This document shows positions 18,385 to 26,830 of a stretch of DNA of 64,000 nucleotides, one piece after another (positions within the stretch are counted from its first letter, which is position 1; the number at the start of each line of letters is the position of its first letter). The notes under the pieces are model-generated. The model ran no database searches, was not told the origin of the DNA, and saw only the letters and a program-made list of their open reading frames with translations. Made by a program: the position numbers and the translations under genes. The DNA comes from Chryseobacterium artocarpi (GTDB lineage: Bacteria > Bacteroidota > Bacteroidia > Flavobacteriales > Weeksellaceae): positions 124,001 through 188,000 of the forward strand of contig NZ_MAYH01000012.1 in the NCBI RefSeq assembly GCF_001684975.1. Reading direction: 5' to 3'.

Positions 18385-18634
18385 AAAAAAAATATATTAA
18401 GATTGAAGTGGTGTGTTAATACGGGTGTGAAAGTATCAAATGTTATGCCTAAAATTCACTTAAGTTAGAAAAAGATGCAAACTGTTTAATATAAAAAGTA
18501 TAGATGAACCCGTATCTGATTGGTAAATAATGAAATATTAAAGTTATAGTGTTTATATAATGTTTTTATATTTTTTTAATTCTGATAAAATTATATTATG
18601 AAAATTTAAGAGAACTCCCGAAAATTTCACCATG

Positions 18635-18662
18635 TTGAGACGAGTTTTATTGTCCACCTTTG
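18635..18662 (+). promoter_or_regulatory. Promoter of the SDR gene
   Basis: TTG at 18635-18637, 17 nt spacer, and CACCTTTG at 18655-18662, one mismatch from TAnnTTTG; the ATG is at 18691. Confidence 0.45.
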
Positions 18663-18690
18663 CTTCATTAACAATTAAAAATAAAAACTC

Positions 18691-19446
18691 ATGTCAACGC
18701 AAGATGTAAAAGGAAAAGTTGTTTTAATTGCCGGAGGTGGAAAAAACCTTGGTGGTTTATTAAGCAGAGACTTTGCAAAGAAAGGTGCGAAACTAGCGAT
18801 CCATTATAACAGTGAAAGCTCTAAAGCAGAAAGTGAAAAAACATTATCGGAAGTTCAGGCGCTGGGTGCAGAAGCATTCTTATTTCAGGGAGATCTGACG
18901 AAAGTGGATAATATTACAAAGTTTTTTGATGAGACAATCTCTCGTTTCGGAGGCGTAGATATTGCCATTAATACAGTAGGAATGGTACTGAAGAAGCCCT
19001 TTTCAGAAACCACCGAAGCTGAATATGACACCATGTTCAACGTAAATTCAAAATCAGCGTATTTCTTTTTGCAGGAAGCTGGGAAAAAACTGAATGATCA
19101 TGGTAAAATCTGTACTATTGTTACATCATTATTAGCAGCTTATACGGGCTTATATTCTACATATGCCGGAGCAAAAGCGCCTGTGGAACATTTTACCAGA
19201 GCTGCTTCTAAAGAATTTGGTACAAGAGGAATTTCAGTGACAGCTGTAGCGCCAGGTCCCATGGATACACCATTTTTCTATGGACAGGAAACTGACGATG
19301 CCGTTGCTTACCATAAATCTGCATCAGCATTGGGTGGACTTACGGACATCAAAGATATTGCTCCATTAGTAGAATTTCTCGTAACTGATGGTTGGTGGAT
19401 CACCGGGCAGACTATTTTTGCAAATGGTGGTTATACAACCAGATAA
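18691..19446 (+). CDS. Short-chain dehydrogenase/reductase
   Basis: The 251-residue protein has a Rossmann-fold cofactor loop at GGGKNLGG (about residues 16-23), variant from the usual TGxxxGIG, an NTVGM segment in place of NNAG, and a catalytic Tyr-x-x-x-Lys in YAGAK near residue 155. The C-terminal half has VTAVAPGPMDTPFF and ANGGYTTR, as in 3-oxoacyl-ACP-reductase-like SDRs. It reduces or oxidises a hydroxyl/keto substrate with NAD(P); the substrate is unknown. It is transcribed alone. Confidence 0.88.
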   Translation: MSTQDVKGKVVLIAGGGKNLGGLLSRDFAKKGAKLAIHYNSESSKAESEKTLSEVQALGAEAFLFQGDLTKVDNITKFFDETISRFGGVDIAINTVGMVLKKPFSETTEAEYDTMFNVNSKSAYFFLQEAGKKLNDHGKICTIVTSLLAAYTGLYSTYAGAKAPVEHFTRAASKEFGTRGISVTAVAPGPMDTPFFYGQETDDAVAYHKSASALGGLTDIKDIAPLVEFLVTDGWWITGQTIFANGGYTTR

Positions 19447-19470
19447 TTTTGAAATAACTGCTCCAAAAAG

Positions 19471-19508
19471 AAAACTCACTGAAATACTAATTTCAGTGAG
19501 TTTTTTAT
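19471..19508. terminator. Bidirectional terminator between SDR and lgt
   Basis: AACTCACTGAAAT/ATTTCAGTGAGTT with a four-base loop and T runs in both directions; the flanking genes converge. Confidence 0.85.
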
Positions 19509-19530
19509 TATTAAATTAAATAAGGATAAG

Positions 19531-20367
19531 CTATGAAACTTTCATCTTTCCTTTTTCCAGAATACTTTTTATCATAAAGAACAGCCCCAGAATTACAAAA
19601 GGAATACTTAAAAGCTGTCCCATGTTTAAGCTCATTCCGTGCTCGAATTCTGCCTGATCTACCTTAACAAATTCAATCAGAATTCTCATGATAAAGATTA
19701 GAAGAATGCTGATCCCAAAGTAAAATCCTCTTCCTATTTTAAATATATCCTTTTTATAAATCACATAAATCAAAATAAAAATAATGAAATAAGAGATCGC
19801 TTCATACAGCTGAGCCGGATGCCTTGGAAGATTGTCTACCTTTTCAAATATAAATGCCCAGGGAACATCTGTAGGAATTCCTATGATTTCTGAGTTCATG
19901 AGATTGGCAAGCCTGATGAAAACACCCGCTAACGGAAGTACAATTGCGATGGCATCCAAAACTGTCATTAAAGGAATAGAGAATTTTCTTGAATATAACA
20001 ACAGCATGATCATTAAACCAATTCCACCACCATGACTTGCAAGTCCTGCAAAACCAATAAAGTGATAAGCCCCATCAGGTCCTTTTTGAATAGGTAAAAA
20101 GATTTCGATCGGATGTTGGGAATAATAATCAAAATCGTAGAAAAGACAGTGCCCTAATCTTGCCCCCACTAAAATCCCAATAAGAGCATATGAAAATAGA
20201 GCTTCATGTGCCTGAGTGCTTAAATTTTCTTTTTTATAAATTTTTTTCAGAATATTAAGTGACAGAATAAGCCCTGTAAGAAATAATAATCCATAGTATT
20301 TTAAGGGGATTCCGAGAATATTAACTATTTCAGGATCCACATTCCAATTAATGTATAATAGATTCAT
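19531..20367 (-). CDS. lgt: Prolipoprotein diacylglyceryl transferase Lgt
   Basis: The 278-residue integral membrane protein has seven hydrophobic segments. GARLGHCLFYDFDYY near residue 70 and LASHGGGIGLMI near residue 110 contain the conserved His and Gly residues, and HPAQLYEAISYF near residue 180 is the second signature. Lgt transfers diacylglycerol from phosphatidylglycerol to the lipobox cysteine, the first step of lipoprotein maturation. It would act on the many lipoproteins in this window. A -7 box lies at 20396-20403. Confidence 0.95.
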   Translation of the reverse strand: MNLLYINWNVDPEIVNILGIPLKYYGLLFLTGLILSLNILKKIYKKENLSTQAHEALFSYALIGILVGARLGHCLFYDFDYYSQHPIEIFLPIQKGPDGAYHFIGFAGLASHGGGIGLMIMLLLYSRKFSIPLMTVLDAIAIVLPLAGVFIRLANLMNSEIIGIPTDVPWAFIFEKVDNLPRHPAQLYEAISYFIIFILIYVIYKKDIFKIGRGFYFGISILLIFIMRILIEFVKVDQAEFEHGMSLNMGQLLSIPFVILGLFFMIKSILEKGKMKVS

Positions 20368-20395
20368 TGATATTTTTTGTAGAATTTTATGGATG

Positions 20396-20403
20396 CAAAT
20401 ATA
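20396..20403 (-). promoter_or_regulatory. -7 box of lgt
   Basis: The minus strand reads TATATTTG, 29 bases before the lgt ATG; no clear -33 element. Confidence 0.5.
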
Positions 20404-20601
20404 AGAAAATAGGATCTTTTACTTTAAGAGGATTCTTTTTGATAGTTATGTTATTGATAATGTATATTTTATGGAGTGCTCTTTACATGCTAAGCTGTAA
20501 TTTAAAATGGTTCTTGAAAAAACATTTTATAACTTTAATCTGCAACTGGGAAATTCCTATTGTCTTAGATTTTTAAACTACATATAAAATATTTTCACAT
20601 T

Positions 20602-21297
20602 ATGCATCATCAATTGGAGAAACATTATGTAAATAGAGTAGGGTGGCTTCGTGTTGCAGTATTAGGAGCTAATGATGGTTTATTGTCTACCACAAGTATT
20701 GTTATTGGTGTGGCAGCCGCAGAACCTGAGAGACATGTTATTATTCTTGCTGCGTTGGCTGGAATGATTGCCGGAGCAATGTCTATGGCTGCTGGAGAAT
20801 ATGTCTCCGTAAGTTCACAGGAGGATACAGAAAAAGCTGATCTTATCCGTGAAAAAAGAGAGCTTGAAGAAATGCCCGAAATAGAACTTAGAGAGTTGGC
20901 TAAAATCTACGAAAGAAGAGGCTGTAGTAAGGAAACTGCAATGCAGGTGGCAACGGAACTTACAGAACATAATGCGCTGGAAGCACATGCCCGTGATGAA
21001 TTGGGAATTAATGAAATCACCCAGGCAAAGCCTTTACAAGCAGCTGTTGCATCGTTTGGATCTTTTGCTGTAGGTGCTTTGTTACCATTTACCGTTTCTC
21101 TTTTAGCTCCTATTAAAGAAATGATATACTTTCAGTACGGATTTTCTATTATATTTCTTATGCTTTTAGGTGCAATTTCAGCGAGAACAGGAGGTTCCAG
21201 CATTAAAATAGCAGTCCTTAGAATTTGCTTTTGGGGAACCGTAGCAATGGGAGTTACAGCTTTAGTAGGACATCTTTTTGGCGTTAATATTTCCTGA
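20602..21297 (+). CDS. VIT1/CCC1-family metal (iron/manganese) transporter
   Basis: The 231-residue membrane protein begins HHQLEKHYVNRVGWLRVAVL, followed by GANDGLLSTTSIVIGVA, the conserved first TM region. AGAMSMAAGEYVSVSSQ forms TM2 and its metal-site helix. A cytoplasmic acidic domain (about residues 80-125) follows, with three further TM segments at the C-terminus. Eukaryotic VIT1/CCC1 proteins move Fe or Mn into vacuoles; bacterial members probably export or detoxify these metals (inference). It appears to be monocistronic. Confidence 0.88.
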   Translation: MHHQLEKHYVNRVGWLRVAVLGANDGLLSTTSIVIGVAAAEPERHVIILAALAGMIAGAMSMAAGEYVSVSSQEDTEKADLIREKRELEEMPEIELRELAKIYERRGCSKETAMQVATELTEHNALEAHARDELGINEITQAKPLQAAVASFGSFAVGALLPFTVSLLAPIKEMIYFQYGFSIIFLMLLGAISARTGGSSIKIAVLRICFWGTVAMGVTALVGHLFGVNIS

Positions 21298-21409
21298 TTT
21301 TTTCTTATATATTTCCTGTGTAATGTGTTGATTTATAATATTTATCTATCCTAACGATTGTTAGTAGTAGAATTACTACACTTTTTCAGATTTTCAATTA
21401 AATGTGATT

Positions 21410-21436
21410 TTGTTAATAGGATTACTTCTATCTTTG
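21410..21436 (+). promoter_or_regulatory. Promoter of the TssD gene
   Basis: TTG at 21410-21412 and TATCTTTG at 21429-21436 with a 16-nt spacer; it would give a leader of roughly 48 nt before the ATG at 21490. Confidence 0.55.
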
Positions 21437-21489
21437 GTGATATAGAAAAACACCAAATCACACAATATTAACGATTAAAATTTACAATC

Positions 21490-21894
21490 ATGGCAGAAAG
21501 AAACTCAAGAGGAATTTTAAAATTCAACAACGGAGATGGTCAAAAATTATTAAAGCTTAATTACAGCGTAGCAAGATCTACAGACGTTTCAGGACGTGTA
21601 GCTTCAGATCCATCCAATGCATTAATTAAAATCACAGTAGAGGCTACAGAAAAATCTGACATTCTGGAAAGCTTACTAAACGGAAAGTATAAGCCTACTG
21701 TAGGTGAAGTGACATTCAACAAATCTCACGAAGAAGGAACATTAACAACACTTAAGTGGAACAACGGTTATGTAATTCAGCATGAAGTAGATTTTGATGC
21801 TGTAGACGATAACAGTATGTACATTACTTTTGTTGTGAGTGCAGAAAAAATTGAACTCGGAGCATCTGCTTACGATGGTGCATGGCCTTCATAA
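21490..21894 (+). CDS. tssD: TssD/Hcp-like type VI secretion tube protein (orphan)
   Basis: The 134-residue protein begins AERNSRGILKFNNGDGQKLL and contains the beta-rich pattern ITVEATEKSDILESLL and WNNGYVIQHEVDFDAVDDNS, as in the Bacteroidota TssD (Hcp) family. TssD hexamers stack into the inner tube of T6SS subtype iii and can carry effectors. No other T6SS gene lies in the window, so this is an orphan copy. A good promoter and a terminator frame it as a single transcription unit. It marks the left edge of a region full of exported proteins. Confidence 0.85.
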   Translation: MAERNSRGILKFNNGDGQKLLKLNYSVARSTDVSGRVASDPSNALIKITVEATEKSDILESLLNGKYKPTVGEVTFNKSHEEGTLTTLKWNNGYVIQHEVDFDAVDDNSMYITFVVSAEKIELGASAYDGAWPS

Positions 21895-21918
21895 GAAGTT
21901 AATTCTTAAAATCAATAT

Positions 21919-21953
21919 AAAACAGAATGGTATTTTTACTGTTCTGTTTTTTA
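21919..21953 (+). terminator. Intrinsic terminator of the tssD gene
   Basis: AACAGAA/TTCTGTT arms with weaker inner pairing, followed by T. Confidence 0.7.
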
Positions 21954-22111
21954 TTTTAAGATCTTAAATGAAGTCTATTGTATCTTATTGCTGAATATTG
22001 TTTTTATGGGTGTAATTATTTGATTTTTATGGTTTAAATAATTGATTTTATTTCCGTTTTTAGTGAAAAATTTATATATTTAATATACACTAATCCATAA
22101 ACCATATTAAC

Positions 22112-22990
22112 ATGAAAAGATCTATTATTTTAATGAGTTTCCTTACGTTGTTCTCTTGCAGTGAAAATGATCCTTTAGAAAACGAAAACTCTGAGAAACT
22201 GGTTGCTTTAGATGTTTCAAACACCATCAACTCTATTGACCCCTTGCTTCCTTATCAGTCCCCTTATGGGAATAATATGTATATGCCTAATAGCAATCCT
22301 TACGCATCGCCAGTTGAATATGTTTTTATTAATGAAACAGATTATGGGATGACCATATATCCAATGATAGGGCTTGCCTATTACGATGGAATATATGATA
22401 ATAAAAACTTTGGCTGGAACTTAAGTCTAAGCCAAACTCCATATCTATTTTCAAACAGCCAGGAATATCTGAAAATAGCTACCTGTAAATCGTTGTATTT
22501 TGCACCTCATAGCTATGAAAGTACAGTTGGTCCAATACAACTACCAACCTCAGGGCAAACTATACTCCCATCCAAACAGTTTTTTGATGCACCAGTATTA
22601 ACAACGCATGAAAAAGGAGTCTTGTTCGAAGGTGGAAAATTCTATGGTATGGAGGTTGGAGTAGGTATTCCTTACGACCCCAATTTCCCAGTAACCGGAA
22701 TGGCGGGGGGATGGCTGAAATTTCGTTTTCTCCCTGATAATGTAAGAGATCCGAGACAGGTTTCTCAGGATTGGCAGCCGATGCCTACGAATAATATTTC
22801 CTCAAATAAAGATTACTGGTATAATACCAAAACACGAGAGATCTGCCCAGGGAATAATCCGGTATTAGGGCAGGGGAATATTTTCAGTACTGTTCCGTCA
22901 GAAAGAAAATTCTCTTATAAAGGGAAGGATTATGAGTTAAAAGCTTATACAACAGCCACTCAGGTGATTGTTTCGTTGAAGCAGATATAA
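22112..22990 (+). CDS. Lipoprotein of unknown function, paralog 1
   Basis: The 292-residue product has lipobox TLFSC (Cys16) and then SENDPLENE. Residues 35-60 contain NTINSIDPLLPYQSPYGNN, and YVFINETDYGMTIYPMIGLA around residue 72 looks like the first strands of a beta-sandwich. The C-terminal 100 residues, including WQPMPTNNISSNKDYWYNT, are nearly identical to the next gene. No family is recognised. The mature protein should sit on the cell envelope. The following paralog points to a recent tandem duplication. Confidence 0.75.
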   Translation: MKRSIILMSFLTLFSCSENDPLENENSEKLVALDVSNTINSIDPLLPYQSPYGNNMYMPNSNPYASPVEYVFINETDYGMTIYPMIGLAYYDGIYDNKNFGWNLSLSQTPYLFSNSQEYLKIATCKSLYFAPHSYESTVGPIQLPTSGQTILPSKQFFDAPVLTTHEKGVLFEGGKFYGMEVGVGIPYDPNFPVTGMAGGWLKFRFLPDNVRDPRQVSQDWQPMPTNNISSNKDYWYNTKTREICPGNNPVLGQGNIFSTVPSERKFSYKGKDYELKAYTTATQVIVSLKQI

Positions 22991-23130
22991 TCTTAATCAA
23001 ATTTTTTTTGAAACTTATATTTTACCAGTGATTATCAGGTAAAAAGGATCACGTATCCTATACTTAAAAAAAATAATCTATTTCATGCAGCAGAATGTAT
23101 GAAATCATATCACCTATAAACAATACTATT

Positions 23131-24009
23131 ATGAAAAAATCCTTTATTTTATTAAGCATTTTTGCCTTAGTTGGCTGTAGTGAAAATGATCTATTAGAAA
23201 AAGAAAAGCCTGATCAGTTTCTCAATGTGGATTTTTCTAATACTATCAACTCGATTGATCCTTTGCTTCCATATCAATCACCATATGGTAATAATATACT
23301 TAATGGGATGAACTATCCTTTTGCATCCTATACGGAATATGTTTTCATCAATGAAACAGACTTTGGACTGACTATTTATCCAATGATAGGTCTTGCTTAT
23401 TATGATGGAAAATATGATAACAAAAATTTCGGATGGAACCTTAGTACAAGCCTGGATCCTAATGTGTTTGCAAATAATCAGGAATACTTAAAAATTATAA
23501 CCTGTAAATCAATGTATTTTGGACCTCATACGTATGAAAGTTCAGTTGGAAACAATCAGCTACCGACTTTAGGACCTACAATACTTCCTTCCAAACAGTT
23601 TTTTGATGCACCTATTTTGACATCCCATGAAAACGGAATGTTGTATGAAGGAGGAAAGTTCTACGGTATGGAGACAGGAGTGCACATTCCTTACGATCCC
23701 AATTTTCCTGTAACCGGAACTGCTGGTGGTTGGCTGAAGTTTCGTTTTCTTCCTGATAATGTCCGGGATCCAAGACAGGTGTCTCCGGATTGGCAGCCGA
23801 TGCCTACTAATAATATTTCTTCAAATAAAGATTATTGGTATAATACAAAAACGTATGAGATCTGTCCCGGAAATAATCCGGTGGTTGGGCAAGGTAATAT
23901 TTTCAGTGCTGTTCCGTCAGAAAGAAAATTCTCTTATAAAGGGAAGGATTATGAATTAAAAGCTTATACAACAGCTACCCAGGTGATTGTTTCGTTGAAG
24001 CAAATCTAA
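23131..24009 (+). CDS. Lipoprotein of unknown function, paralog 2
   Basis: From ATG 23131 the 292-residue product has lipobox ALVGC (Cys16), the same position as in its left neighbour; an upstream ATG at 23095 would add 12 residues before the signal peptide. It shares most residues with paralog 1 and has an almost identical C-terminal third, while the region around residues 45-60 and 95-130 differs most. It ends 28 bases before the minus-strand terminator of the first A gene. Function unknown; probably surface or periplasmic. Confidence 0.75.
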   Translation: MKKSFILLSIFALVGCSENDLLEKEKPDQFLNVDFSNTINSIDPLLPYQSPYGNNILNGMNYPFASYTEYVFINETDFGLTIYPMIGLAYYDGKYDNKNFGWNLSTSLDPNVFANNQEYLKIITCKSMYFGPHTYESSVGNNQLPTLGPTILPSKQFFDAPILTSHENGMLYEGGKFYGMETGVHIPYDPNFPVTGTAGGWLKFRFLPDNVRDPRQVSPDWQPMPTNNISSNKDYWYNTKTYEICPGNNPVVGQGNIFSAVPSERKFSYKGKDYELKAYTTATQVIVSLKQI

Positions 24010-24032
24010 GCCAATGACTGCCATTTTATATT

Positions 24033-24060
24033 AAAAATCCCTAAACGAAAGTTTAGGGAT
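24033..24060 (-). terminator. Terminator of A/B/C module 1
   Basis: ATCCCTAAAC/GTTTAGGGAT with loop GAAA and a T run on the minus strand. The same TCCCTA/TAGGGA stem follows every family A gene in this region. Confidence 0.85.
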
Positions 24061-24090
24061 ATAATATCTAATATTAATTGTTTCAATATA

Positions 24091-24594
24091 TTATTGAACC
24101 ACCAGATAGGTGGCGTTTTCTGATGGAATATAAAACCAGAATGCATCCGATAAACTTCCGTCAACAAATGTGGAACCTGATATTCCACAGGTAGGAAATG
24201 CAGAAGGGTCGCCCATCTGGAAATCAAGGTCTGGTGTTTGGTTACTGGTTCCGGCATATCTTGTCTGAAACCATGCAAATGACCAGCGGGTAAGTGGGGA
24301 AATGGTTGTCAATAATCCTGATGGAACAGGCTGTGTCAATGCATTTCCGGTAGGAGAAAGCCTCACAGACCATTGATCGATATAAGGAAGTGAACTATTG
24401 AAATTAACAATACTATCCTGTGTACTTGCAGGGTAAGTCAGGCTTGCTATTGCCGATGGATTACAACCAGTTGGGCTGTTTGCCGCAAGACGCATGGTAA
24501 GATCATAGACTGAGTAATTATTAATATATAGCTTTCCTTGCGAGAAGGAAAGTGAGAACATTAAACTTAAGGTAAGGATAAGTATTTTTTTCAT
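24091..24594 (-). CDS. Exported protein, family A, copy 1
   Basis: The 167-residue protein has a Sec signal peptide ending SFSQ, then GKLYINNYSVYDLTMRL, a Cys near residue 44 (TGCNPS), QWSVRLSPTGN, TISPLTRW, a second Cys near residue 137 (PTCGIS) and the C-terminal FVDGSLSDAFWFY with final VVQ. The pattern of short beta strands and two conserved cysteines suggests a small disulfide-bonded beta-sandwich. It is not a lipoprotein. It ends module 1 (C1-B1-A1) with 9 bases to B1. No known family is recognised; the function is open. Confidence 0.8.
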   Translation of the reverse strand: MKKILILTLSLMFSLSFSQGKLYINNYSVYDLTMRLAANSPTGCNPSAIASLTYPASTQDSIVNFNSSLPYIDQWSVRLSPTGNALTQPVPSGLLTTISPLTRWSFAWFQTRYAGTSNQTPDLDFQMGDPSAFPTCGISGSTFVDGSLSDAFWFYIPSENATYLVVQ

Positions 24595-24603
24595 AATTTA
24601 ATA

Positions 24604-25125
24604 TTATTGAATGACGAAATAGGTTTGACCTGCTGAAACGAACCAAAATGCATCTGAAAATGGATAAGGTCTTGCAACAGATTTTTGTAAATGAGTAATG
24701 ATAGGAAGATTACAGCCGGAAGTTCCAATAGTTTCACCACTATAAGGAAGAGGAGTGCCATTAGGATCTTCCACTAAAAATTTATTGAACATCCAGTCGG
24801 TTGCTGATCCCAATGCCATAAGAACTGGAGAAGTTGCAGGCTGTACAGAACCGTTGTTTAAAGATAATATTACATCCCATCTATCAATAGGTGGGTTTTG
24901 CAGATGGCTATTATAATAACCATTATAACTTACGGCTCCCATTGGCGGAACTGGTACTGGATGATGACCTCCGGTAATTAGAGGGTAGCAGTTGGGGCTG
25001 CTTTGATCTCCTGCACCAAGAAAATTGATTAGGTTTAAAGATGTATAATTAAATATATTGATCGTTTTTTGAGCAGACATATGAAGAGCACTCATTACGA
25101 AAAGTGATACAAGTATTTTTTTCAT
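24604..25125 (-). CDS. Exported protein, family B, copy 1
   Basis: The 173-residue protein has a signal peptide ending SAQ, then KTINIFNYTSLNLINFLGAG, Cys near residue 46 (NCYPL), a YNGYYNSH loop, DRWDVILS, LGSATDWMFNKF, Cys near residue 143 (GCNLP) and the end DAFWFVSAGQTYFVIQ. Family B is distantly related to family A: the NY-T/S start, the two cysteines, the DxW-V segment and the DAFWF end align. It lies between C1 (11-base gap) and A1 (9-base gap). Function unknown. Confidence 0.8.
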   Translation of the reverse strand: MKKILVSLFVMSALHMSAQKTINIFNYTSLNLINFLGAGDQSSPNCYPLITGGHHPVPVPPMGAVSYNGYYNSHLQNPPIDRWDVILSLNNGSVQPATSPVLMALGSATDWMFNKFLVEDPNGTPLPYSGETIGTSGCNLPIITHLQKSVARPYPFSDAFWFVSAGQTYFVIQ

Positions 25126-25136
25126 AATAAGAGTTT

Positions 25137-25508
25137 TTAGTTTTCTGCTTTTTGGTTGGCTTTAATAGTGTTCAACTTAGCGAAATAAGCTTCCGTAGCT
25201 TTTACAATTACCTTTTCCTTTTCTTCTCTGCTGCTGTTTTTGTTTGCATTAGTTTTACCAACCAGTTCTAAAGATGCATTAAATAAAATATCCAAAGCTC
25301 TGTCATTTAGTTGTGCACCCCATCTTGCTTTTTCTTCAGGAGTAGATCTGTTTTCCGGCTTCATGATTTCCTTCATTGCTCTGTCAAAAGAAACCATTTC
25401 CGTAGACTTCATTTCTTCAGGAGAAGTAAGGCTTGATCGCTCGGAAGAACATGAGAATGCTACACAGAAAACGCTGGCATAGAATGCCGATAAAAGAATT
25501 TTTTTCAT
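25137..25508 (-). CDS. Lipoprotein, family C, copy 1
   Basis: The 123-residue protein has an SPII signal peptide with lipobox VAFSC (Cys20) and a hydrophilic, helix-prone mature part: MKSTEMVSFDRAMKEIMKP, a GAQLNDRALDILFNASLEL helix and a Lys/Glu-rich end. The mature sequence is identical in copies 1, 2, 3 and 5, although codons differ at silent sites. It heads module 1 and is followed by B1 and A1. A membrane-anchored partner or chaperone for the A/B proteins is a reasonable inference, not a known role. Confidence 0.8.
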   Translation of the reverse strand: MKKILLSAFYASVFCVAFSCSSERSSLTSPEEMKSTEMVSFDRAMKEIMKPENRSTPEEKARWGAQLNDRALDILFNASLELVGKTNANKNSSREEKEKVIVKATEAYFAKLNTIKANQKAEN

Positions 25509-25604
25509 TGTTATTAAATTTTGTAAAAATTAGATTGCTAATATGTTAAATATTTCACTATTTGGTTATATATAGTTAATATTTTTAATAATAAATGATT
25601 TTTG
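25509..25604 (-). promoter_or_regulatory. Conserved upstream element of C copy 1
   Basis: The roughly 95 bases upstream of this start are shared with the corresponding segments of the other C genes, including AGATTGCTAAT and TATTTCACTATTTGGTTATA (plus strand). It probably carries promoter and 5' UTR, but a canonical TAnnTTTG is not present. Confidence 0.45.
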
Positions 25605-25704
25605 TTTTGAATTTTTTAAATATTGTTATGTTTTTTATTTAAAACTTAAAATAATTTAAGTGTTTAATAATCATATAGATAGTGTAGTTGTCTTTATATA
25701 AAAT

Positions 25705-26223
25705 CTATTTATCTTCAATATTAAAATATGTCTGCCCTCCTACTACAAACCAGAAAGCATTGAATGGATAAGGGATAGATGGTGTAGGATGTATTTCTGT
25801 AATGATGGGTAAGCCACAACCTATAGTTCCAATAGTCTCATTGTTGTAGGGTATAGTGGCACCATTGGGATCACTTAAGAAAAATTTATTCATCATCCAG
25901 TCTGTTGCCATTCCTAAAGGGGTAAGTACAGGAGAATTAGTTGGCATATTAGATACATTATTTACAGCAAGTGTTACACTCCAGGTTGGGATTGAAGGAT
26001 TAGGGCTATTGTTATAATAACCTGTGTAACTTACGGCTCCACCTGATGGAACAGGTGTGTTACTGACTCCAAATAGACTTGGATAACAGTTACTATTGGT
26101 TTGATCAGCACCCATAAGAGCATTGTGTAAGTTATATTTAGTATTATTAAATATATTGATTGTTTTTTGCGCACTCAGCTGAAGAGTGCATATCGCAAAT
26201 ATTGAGAAAAGAATTTTTTTCAT
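25705..26223 (-). CDS. Exported protein, family B, copy 2 (solitary)
   Basis: The 172-residue protein has a signal peptide (ending LSAQ), KTINIFNNTKYNLHNALMG, Cys near residue 46 (NCYPS), YTGYYNNS, LGMATDWMMNKFF, Cys near residue 143 (GCGLP) and NAFWFVVGGQTYF. Unlike the other B copies it is not preceded by a C gene and it ends IEDK instead of VIQ. It lies downstream of the terminator of module 2, so its expression would depend on read-through or an unseen promoter in the 92-base gap. Function unknown. Confidence 0.75.
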   Translation of the reverse strand: MKKILFSIFAICTLQLSAQKTINIFNNTKYNLHNALMGADQTNSNCYPSLFGVSNTPVPSGGAVSYTGYYNNSPNPSIPTWSVTLAVNNVSNMPTNSPVLTPLGMATDWMMNKFFLSDPNGATIPYNNETIGTIGCGLPIITEIHPTPSIPYPFNAFWFVVGGQTYFNIEDK

Positions 26224-26256
26224 GATTATTAATAGTTTTGATTGATTTTTCTAAAA

Positions 26257-26284
26257 TGAAAATCCCTAGTTCAGTCTAGGGATT
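26257..26284 (-). terminator. Terminator of module 2
   Basis: AATCCCTA/TAGGGATT arms with an eight-base loop, and a modest T-rich tract on the minus strand. Confidence 0.7.
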
Positions 26285-26315
26285 ATATGTTTACACATTG
26301 AATTTCTTCAACATA

Positions 26316-26822
26316 CTATTGAATTACCAGATAAGTGGCATTTTCTGATGCAACATAAAACCAGAACGCATCTGTTAAGGCTCCGTCTACAAAAGAAACA
26401 CCTGAAGCCCATGGGCAGCTTGGAAAGGCAGGATCTCCCATATTAAAGTCAATATCTGATGTTAAATTATGTGTTCCCGGGTCCATTGTATGGAACCAAC
26501 AGAATTTCCATTGAGTAATAGGAGAAATGGTAGTCAATAATCCAGAAGGAGCCGTTTGAGGTATTGCATTTCCTGTGTAAGAAAGTCTTACTGTCCAGTT
26601 TGGAGCGTATGATGCCATACTGTTGTAATCAGGGAATGAAGTCTGGGTGTGTGCAGGAAATGTAATAACACTTCCTAATGCTTCTGGAAAACAATTTGTC
26701 GGGCTTCCTCCCACAATACGCATGGTAAGATCATAAGCTGAAAAATTCTGAATGTATAATTTTCCCTGTGAAAAAGACAGAGAAAATACAATGCTTAAGA
26801 AAAGTATTGCTATTTTTTTCAT
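26316..26822 (-). CDS. Exported protein, family A, copy 2
   Basis: Beginning at ATG 26822 (an ATG three codons earlier overlaps the stop of B3), the 168-residue protein has a signal peptide ending SFSQ, KLYIQNFSAYDLTMRIVG, Cys in TNCFPEA, NWTVRLSYTGN, SPITQWKFCWF with an extra Cys, Cys in PSCPW, and ALTDAFWFYVASENATYLV. It closes module 2 (C2-B3-A2). The extra Cys in KFCW parallels an extra Cys at the same place in A3 and A4 (QECQF). Function unknown. Confidence 0.8.
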   Translation of the reverse strand: MKKIAILFLSIVFSLSFSQGKLYIQNFSAYDLTMRIVGGSPTNCFPEALGSVITFPAHTQTSFPDYNSMASYAPNWTVRLSYTGNAIPQTAPSGLLTTISPITQWKFCWFHTMDPGTHNLTSDIDFNMGDPAFPSCPWASGVSFVDGALTDAFWFYVASENATYLVIQ

Positions 26823-26830
26823 TATTATCA

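Larger units (their letters stand above)
17986..18690. other. 705-base region without a clear protein gene
   Basis: It contains the upstream leader of the cold-shock gene with a minus-strand -7 box at 18231-18238, a minus-strand terminator hairpin at 18353-18384, a possible long-range pairing at 18419-18426 with 18508-18515, and the SDR promoter at 18635-18662. The plus-strand ORF at 17932-18177 is not convincing. Confidence 0.5.

Noticed and set aside
20367..20576. A 69-codon plus-strand ORF between lgt and the VIT1 gene
   Set aside because: Starts inside the lgt promoter region, has no family character, and its hydrophobicity follows from T-rich sequence.
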